From Thalassolituus sp. (lineage in GTDB: Bacteria; Pseudomonadota; Gammaproteobacteria; Pseudomonadales; Oceanobacteraceae), in contig JARGOI010000082.1 of NCBI GenBank assembly GCA_029212275.1, positions 1 through 8,931 of the forward strand: a stretch of 8,931 nt of DNA, written 5' to 3'. The notes beneath the pieces were generated by a model. It saw nothing but the letters and a program-made list of their open reading frames with translations. It was not told the DNA's origin and made no database searches. The translations under genes and the position numbers were made by a program. Each line of letters begins with the position of its first letter. Position 1 is the stretch's first letter. Below, piece by piece: positions 6,693-8,931 of this stretch.

Positions 6693-7958
6693 CTATTGAG
6701 CCACATTCATTAGCCAACCAATGATGAGCACCTGAGGGACGGTCACCAGAGGAAGAAATAAGGCAATTTTCCAACTGCGTGTCGTCTCTTTCAACGACAT
6801 AATCTCGGTATAATCGGTTGCGGCACCAGCCATTAAAAAAGTAAAAGCATTACCCGGTGCCCCTGCTCGATTAAATAAATCGGCGGCAATGGGGCTGGAA
6901 CCTTCGGAGCATACTTCGATGGCCGTAGCAGCCAGTAAGGTAAAGAGTAACCCCAAGGCACTTGCTCCAAACCATACTTCAAAACTTTCGGCGGGAACAA
7001 AGGCACGAATCAATGCCACTAACACCACGCCAAACACAACCCAGCGCAATACCATTTTGGATTCTTTTAAACCTTGCCAAAACATGGCGAGAAGCGCTTT
7101 GGGATGCCAATCGTAACTTGCCCAAGTTTCCTTAAGCGTACTTATAAAAGGGACCTTTTCAAAATTTTCACTTCTTGGGTTGCTGGGCAACGTGCCACGA
7201 GTTACCAACAGATCAAAGATCAACCCACTGATCCAAGCAATCACCAGAGAAGCAAGGATAAACAGCAAGGTCCACGGTAAACCAATCAACCCTACCAAAA
7301 TCAAAGTTAATGTCAGTGAATTCCAAGGACTGGCAATTAAGAATGCCATGACTTGTCCAATACTGGCACCGCGTTCGTAAAGTTTCATCGCTACCATCAA
7401 AATGCCATGGTTGCATAAGTCCAACATCAAACCAGCAATGGTTGCACGAAATACGCCACTGCGACTGCCTGCACGACCAAGTATCGACATCACTAATTCA
7501 CGCGGTATTCGTCCCAACAATCCAACAAAAAATGCAGCGGATAGAATTCCCCACCACATCGCATTCACCATTTCATAACTGGTATCGAACATAGTCACTA
7601 ACCAAGCAGGCAGCATCGATGCGTACTCAGTCCCCTGCCCACTTTGATTCAGTACTAAGAAACCAATATAACCAGCGCTAACCAAGGGTAAACAGGACCA
7701 AAGAATCCAATCACGCTTCGCCGCTTGTTCCGGCCCACAACAGCCTGCGTCTTCATTTTCATTCACAGCAACTGAGGTGCTTGTCCCGCAACAAGAAGAT
7801 GAAGCAGTTGCCACAGGCTTGGGCGCACAACAAGACGAGGCTGATTCGGACGGTTTCTCATCAGACTTAGGTGAACAGCAAGAAGATGTGGATTCGGACA
7901 ACTTTGTATCCGCCTTAGGTGTGCAACAAGACGATGACGAATGCTCAACTTGGCTCAT
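6693..7958 (-). CDS. SO_0444-family Cu/Zn-type efflux permease with Cys-Cys repeat N-terminus
   Basis: A 421-residue inner-membrane permease of the ArsP/DUF318-like superfamily, closest in pattern to SO_0444 metal efflux transporters. The first 80 residues are soluble and Ser/Lys-rich with five Cys-Cys pairs (11-12, 27-28, 43-44, 56-57, 73-74), a probable metal-binding antenna. About eight or nine membrane segments follow from residue 85. Likely transport-path motifs are LDLCNHGILM (179-188), IASPWNSLTLT (208-218), IEVCSEGSSPIAADL (347-361, Cys350 and Glu352) and GAATDYTEI (378-386). I start at ATG 7958, which has GGAG just upstream within TGAGGGAG; an in-frame TTG at 7973 is less likely. The start overlaps the 3' end of the MerR-type gene by 14 bases, so translation is probably coupled, and the gene is probably controlled by that regulator. 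Exact metal is uncertain. Confidence 0.9.
   Translation of the reverse strand: MSQVEHSSSSCCTPKADTKLSESTSSCCSPKSDEKPSESASSCCAPKPVATASSSCCGTSTSVAVNENEDAGCCGPEQAAKRDWILWSCLPLVSAGYIGFLVLNQSGQGTEYASMLPAWLVTMFDTSYEMVNAMWWGILSAAFFVGLLGRIPRELVMSILGRAGSRSGVFRATIAGLMLDLCNHGILMVAMKLYERGASIGQVMAFLIASPWNSLTLTLILVGLIGLPWTLLFILASLVIAWISGLIFDLLVTRGTLPSNPRSENFEKVPFISTLKETWASYDWHPKALLAMFWQGLKESKMVLRWVVFGVVLVALIRAFVPAESFEVWFGASALGLLFTLLAATAIEVCSEGSSPIAADLFNRAGAPGNAFTFLMAGAATDYTEIMSLKETTRSWKIALFLPLVTVPQVLIIGWLMNVAQ
7806..7940 (-). repeat. In-gene tandem repeat, 48-base unit, encoding SSCC-PKxDxKxSE
   Basis: Two full 48-base units (7893-7940, 7845-7892) and a third diverging copy (7806-7844) encode 16-residue units of the form S-x-S-S-C-C-x-P-K-x-D-x-K-x-S-E. 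The third copy keeps only the SASSCCAPK part. Two further Cys-Cys pairs downstream (residues 56-57 and 73-74) look like more decayed copies. The units are in frame, so copy-number change by slippage or recombination would keep the permease readable. Confidence 0.85.
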
Positions 7959-8382
7959 GCAGCGCTCCCTCAATCAAATGGCAAATATGTGCGCCACAAG
8001 GCTCACAGTCTGGCAGTGTTTTCCAAGACTCAGTTGCCTTTTCCATACGATTAACCAGTGCTTGTAAAGACGCGAGCTTTTTTCGAGATTGGGATAAGCG
8101 CAGTTCGATTAACTGACGCGCATTAGGACAGGGAGAGTGACCTTGTTCAGAATCCGTAATTAGCTGACGAATATCCTGCAAAGTAAAACCCAACTCGCGC
8201 GCGTCTAAGATAAAGCGTAAAACTTTTTCATCCTGCTTGGCAAACTGATGATAACCAGATGTATCTTTTTGGGGTGACAGCAAACCGATGCGAAGATAAT
8301 GTCGCAGTGTGTCGGCGCTGATCGCGTATTTTTTAGAAATATCTTTAATGTGCGATGAATCTTTCATTAAAGTCGATGACAT
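7945..8382 (-). CDS. MerR-family metal-responsive regulator, ZntR/CadR/PbrR-like
   Basis: A 145-residue MerR protein. The N-terminal winged helix-turn-helix reads HIKDISKKYAISADTLRHYL and continues through the IGLLSP and GYHQF wing; a long dimerisation helix (about 87-120) and a Cys-rich metal loop follow. Cys85 (SPCPNARQ) lies where divalent-metal sensors carry Cys and Cu(I) sensors carry Ser, and Cys126, Cys129 and Cys134 (DCEPCGAHICHLIE) match the ZntR loop. It is therefore predicted to sense Zn, Cd, Pb or a similar divalent ion, not Cu(I). I start at ATG 8382, with AAGGGGG four bases upstream; the TTG at 8400 is less likely. Its own promoter region holds a MerR-type operator, so it is probably autoregulated and co-transcribed with the overlapping permease gene. 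Confidence 0.93.
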   Translation of the reverse strand: MSSTLMKDSSHIKDISKKYAISADTLRHYLRIGLLSPQKDTSGYHQFAKQDEKVLRFILDARELGFTLQDIRQLITDSEQGHSPCPNARQLIELRLSQSRKKLASLQALVNRMEKATESWKTLPDCEPCGAHICHLIEGALHEPS

Positions 8383-8458
8383 AATGCCCCCTTGAACCAA
8401 ATACTCTCAATGACCAACCCCATGTTCTATTTCCACATAGCATTGGTACTATGAAAAG

Positions 8459-8489
8459 AGCATAAACCTATGAGTAGCTCACAAGTCAA
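8459..8489 (-). promoter_or_regulatory. MerR-type promoter/operator with 19-base spacer for the merR-permease operon
   Basis: On the minus strand, -35 TTGACT (8484-8489) and -10 TATGCT (8459-8464) are separated by 19 bases (8465-8483). This over-long spacer is typical of promoters that MerR proteins activate by distorting DNA. The spacer contains the dyad TGAG-TAG-CTCA (8471-8481). DNA upstream (8490-8540) is very AT-rich and could act as an UP element. The start would lie near 8452, leaving about 70 untranslated bases. A second dyad, CATAG-8 bases-CTATG, lies at 8436-8453. I see nothing clear in 8541-8610, including no terminator for the AraC-type gene. Confidence 0.8.
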
Positions 8490-8610
8490 GTCATCATAAG
8501 TTTTTATACTTAAAATATATTGATACTTTTTTAATCAACACTGATTTGGTGCATTCAGATCATCACAGATAATAAACAACAGGAAGTTACTGGTATCTTA
8601 AAAGTTAACC

Positions 8611-8931
8611 TTATTGATCATTTAGATTTTTTTTACTATTGGGAAGGCTGCGATATTTACCAGGAGGAAAGCCGGTCCATTGTCTGAAAGCTCGAGAAAA
8701 ATTTCCCGTATCCTTGTAACCAAGGCGCTCTGCAATAATTGCCACATCCAAAGAGGTTTCAACCAAAAGTTGTCGTGCCAAGTGAGATTTAGTTTCTTCA
8801 ACCATGGCTCGATAATTTGAACCAGAAGCTTCCAGCGTACGCCGGAACATGCGTGGCGACATGGAAAAGTGCTCAGCTGCTTCGACCAAGCTAGGAAATT
8901 TCCCTTCGCATTTTTTAAGATAGCGTTCTAA
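8611..8931 (-). CDS. AraC-family transcriptional regulator, C-terminal DNA-binding domain (partial)
   Basis: The frame runs without a stop from the window's right edge to TAA at 8611-8613, giving the last 106 residues; the true start lies outside. It holds the AraC/XylS double helix-turn-helix. The first is around SLVEAAEHFSMSPRMFRRTL, and the second is around LDVAIIAERLGYKDTGNFSR, followed by the signature AFRQWTGFPPGKYR. The MSPRMFRRTLEASGSNYRAM pattern resembles regulators with an OruR/ArgR-like or Arabinose_bd N-terminal domain, such as those controlling amino-acid or fatty-acid catabolism, but the sensing domain is missing so no ligand can be named. It lies upstream of the merR unit in the same direction, separated by 228 bases that include the merR promoter, so it is probably a separate transcription unit. 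Confidence 0.93.
   Translation of the reverse strand, partial: LERYLKKCEGKFPSLVEAAEHFSMSPRMFRRTLEASGSNYRAMVEETKSHLARQLLVETSLDVAIIAERLGYKDTGNFSRAFRQWTGFPPGKYRSLPNSKKNLNDQ

Noticed and set aside
6046..6724. Plus-strand open frames opposite the DUF3833 gene
   Set aside because: They are antisense to a gene with a clear lipoprotein signal and family motifs, with no start signals or neighbours supporting them.
7777..8116. Long open frames on the plus strand across the permease/merR junction
   Set aside because: They are antisense to two well-supported genes. Their repetitive Gln/Asp-rich product merely mirrors the Cys-Cys repeat, and they lack convincing ribosome sites.
8490..8610. Small RNA or extra gene in the AT-rich stretch between the AraC-type and merR genes
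   Set aside because: No open frame with a ribosome site and no hairpin followed by a T-run could be found. The AT-richness is better read as promoter-upstream DNA.
1..8931. Mobile element, prophage, CRISPR array, tRNA or rRNA gene
   Set aside because: I found no transposase or integrase motifs, no terminal inverted repeats, no regularly spaced short direct repeats and no cloverleaf-like segment. The only tandem repeat is inside the permease gene.

Overview
The window looks like chromosome of a gammaproteobacterium. The rsx/rnf genes are in the order C-D-G-E, and trhO, a ZntR-like MerR regulator and an SO_0444-type metal permease are all familiar from marine gammaproteobacteria. Moderate base composition and codon use would fit an Oceanospirillales-like organism, but I cannot fix the genus. 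I see no transposase, integrase, phage gene, CRISPR array, tRNA or rRNA.

Layout. (1) Positions 1-2625, plus strand: the 3' end of an Rsx/Rnf operon, with the rsxC tail, rsxD, rsxG and rsxE tightly packed. These encode membrane subunits of the ion-coupled electron-transfer complex. (2) Positions 2654-2688: a terminator hairpin whose T-run lies on the minus strand. (3) Positions 2759-3505, minus strand: a three-segment membrane protein of unknown function that converges on rsxE. (4) Positions 3506-3790: a divergent intergenic region with a candidate trhO promoter, a perfect inverted repeat touching its -10, and two small leader hairpins. (5) Positions 3791-4786, plus strand: trhO, a tRNA wobble-uridine hydroxylase. 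(6) Positions 4815-4843: a symmetrical terminator shared with the next, convergent gene.

(7) Positions 4827-8931, minus strand: five genes read leftward. In order of transcription they are an AraC-family regulator (cut by the window edge), a MerR-family metal sensor, a Cys-rich metal efflux permease, a DUF3833 lipoprotein, and a lipoprotein-type metallo-beta-lactamase-fold enzyme resembling NAPE-PLD. The merR and permease genes overlap by 14 bases. They sit behind a textbook MerR-type promoter: TTGACT, a 19-base spacer containing a dyad, then TATGCT. This is a compact self-regulated divalent-metal efflux unit. The two lipoprotein genes are 34 bases apart and probably form their own pair; a link to the metal unit is only suggested by proximity and shared direction.

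Several starts were moved inward from the longest open frame because a Shine-Dalgarno sequence and a signal peptide or membrane segment agree on the shorter form. The most notable is a GTG start at 5954 for the MBL-fold lipoprotein. The most distinctive features are the permease's repeated Cys-Cys N-terminus with its 48-base DNA repeat, the long-spacer MerR promoter, and the paired lipoprotein genes.
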